Origin: Macrobrachium rosenbergii
Lineage: Eukaryota > Arthropoda > Malacostraca > Decapoda > Palaemonidae
DNA length: 64,000 nucleotides
Direction: 5' to 3'
Assembly: GCF_040412425.1 (NCBI RefSeq)
Contig: NC_089766.1
Span: forward strand, 20,979,556 to 21,043,555
Shown here: positions 63,422 to 64,000 of the stretch, one piece after another
Numbering within the stretch: position 1 is the stretch's first letter
Layout: each line of letters opens with the position of its first letter
Made by a program: the position numbers and the translations under genes
The notes under the pieces: model-generated
The model's input: only the letters and a program-made list of their open reading frames with translations
Told to the model about the DNA's origin: nothing
The model's database searches: none

Positions 63422-64000
63422 CGTCTGTCCACCCTCCTTCCCTGTCCTTCTGTCCCTGTCTGTCTTGTTGTTTCCGTCGCCCGGCATTCTTTTTCCGTCT
63501 GTTTGTTTCTCTGTCCACTATAAAATTTCTCCCTCTCTTCAAACGAACCTCATCCAAGCTCGTCATGTTTTCTAACTTGTTATAAATATCCCTTTCACTT
63601 TTAATTTACATGTAACACGGTTAGACTAATGCTGATGCAATGTCAACTGCCTATTGGATTCCAGCTGTGAGGATGTGAGTTCTCTAAAGACTAACTATTT
63701 CAGCAACGGAATTGCAATTTCATTCCAAGTCACCATAACCATTCTGAGCGGCTATGAACTGCTTCCTCCAAGAAACGAAGAACTTTCCATGAAATCAGAA
63801 CAGCCAGTAAACAGGCAATGTACTGGTTATTTTGTTCGCATGTTCAGGCTAACAGTACACCAGGTGCGTTCTCCATGAACATTTTCTGCAAACGTGGCAA
63901 AGTAAGAAAGCATCTGACTATTCGCGTTCTTCGTTTGCAAAAAGACGTAATCAATATAATGCAATTTAATGATAATGATGAGGTAACTACTTTTTTACAT
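57510..64000 (-). repeat. Arm 2 of the giant inverted repeat (partner 8433-14849)
   Basis: This is the reverse complement of arm 1 from the first base after the gap to the window end. Corresponding landmarks include the TC tract at 60502-60571 (GA at 11808-11827), the CT tract at 58587-58637 and the CT tract at 63364-63418. A small insertion near 59780-59805 duplicates CAGCCGCAAAATATCT, which is found once in arm 1. No gene is supported in either arm. It continues past the window. Confidence 0.95.

Overview
The window looks like non-genic, repeat-dominated nuclear DNA of an animal, most probably a decapod crustacean (a caridean or palaemonid-type prawn is my guess). The evidence is the density of very long (TA)n and (GA)n/(TC)n microsatellites, AT-rich background DNA, metazoan transposon families (errantivirus-like Ty3/gypsy with env, Academ-like, CR1-like and RTE-like LINEs, Tc1) and short interspersed repeats that I associate with decapods. 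There is no bacterial-type gene organisation, and I found no tRNA, rRNA or CRISPR. No complete host gene is visible. Three or four short exon-like segments with splice signals are reported as candidates only.

Layout. 1-8.4 kb: anonymous DNA with (TA)n and (GGA)n tracts, a roughly 1 kb imperfect palindrome (4270-5323), a decayed TA field, and a 2 kb minisatellite built on a CACTAAACCTAAACA-type unit. 8.43-14.85 kb: the first arm of a very large inverted repeat. The second arm (57.51-64.00 kb, running off the window) starts immediately after a 500-N scaffold gap. The arms differ by only a few percent plus microsatellite lengths, which suggests an unpurged second haplotype placed in reverse orientation. 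14.8-22.7 kb: anonymous DNA crowded with GA/TC and TA microsatellites.

22.7-46.6 kb is a nested transposon cluster. (a) An 8.9 kb LTR retrotransposon on + with 1.6 kb LTRs (22704-24311 and 30045-31641) sits inside a (TA)n microsatellite. It encodes Gag with a highly charged repetitive N-terminus and zinc knuckles, and an aspartic protease, but has no reverse transcriptase, RNase H or integrase, so it resembles a TR-GAG-type non-autonomous element. A tRNA-derived SINE lies in its leader. (b) A degraded, 5'-truncated env-bearing Ty3/gypsy (errantivirus-like) element lies on the minus strand, about 32.2-44.65 kb. (c) A 6.37 kb DNA transposon (33319-39686) sits inside the env gene of (b). It has 165-170 bp terminal inverted repeats, a 3-bp target duplication, and a broken protein combining a Cys-rich N-terminus, a transposase-like core, an XPG/FEN1-like nuclease region and a C-terminal Cys cluster. 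I assign it to the Academ superfamily. (d) A LINE reverse-transcriptase relic follows (44.77-46.3 kb), with an in-frame triplication across its catalytic motif, and then a short repeat whose other copies form a hairpin at 31.76-32.0 kb.

46.6-57.0 kb: mostly anonymous DNA with a Tc1-like transposase relic (48.69-49.0 kb), a CR1-like LINE relic (52.0-52.6 kb), a pair of about 300 bp dispersed repeats (53.2-53.95 kb) and two minus-strand exon candidates (49182-49259 and 54636-54749). Apart from the nested elements, the features here do not form a pathway. The biology on show is retroelement and transposon turnover, element-into-element insertion, and probable assembly duplication.
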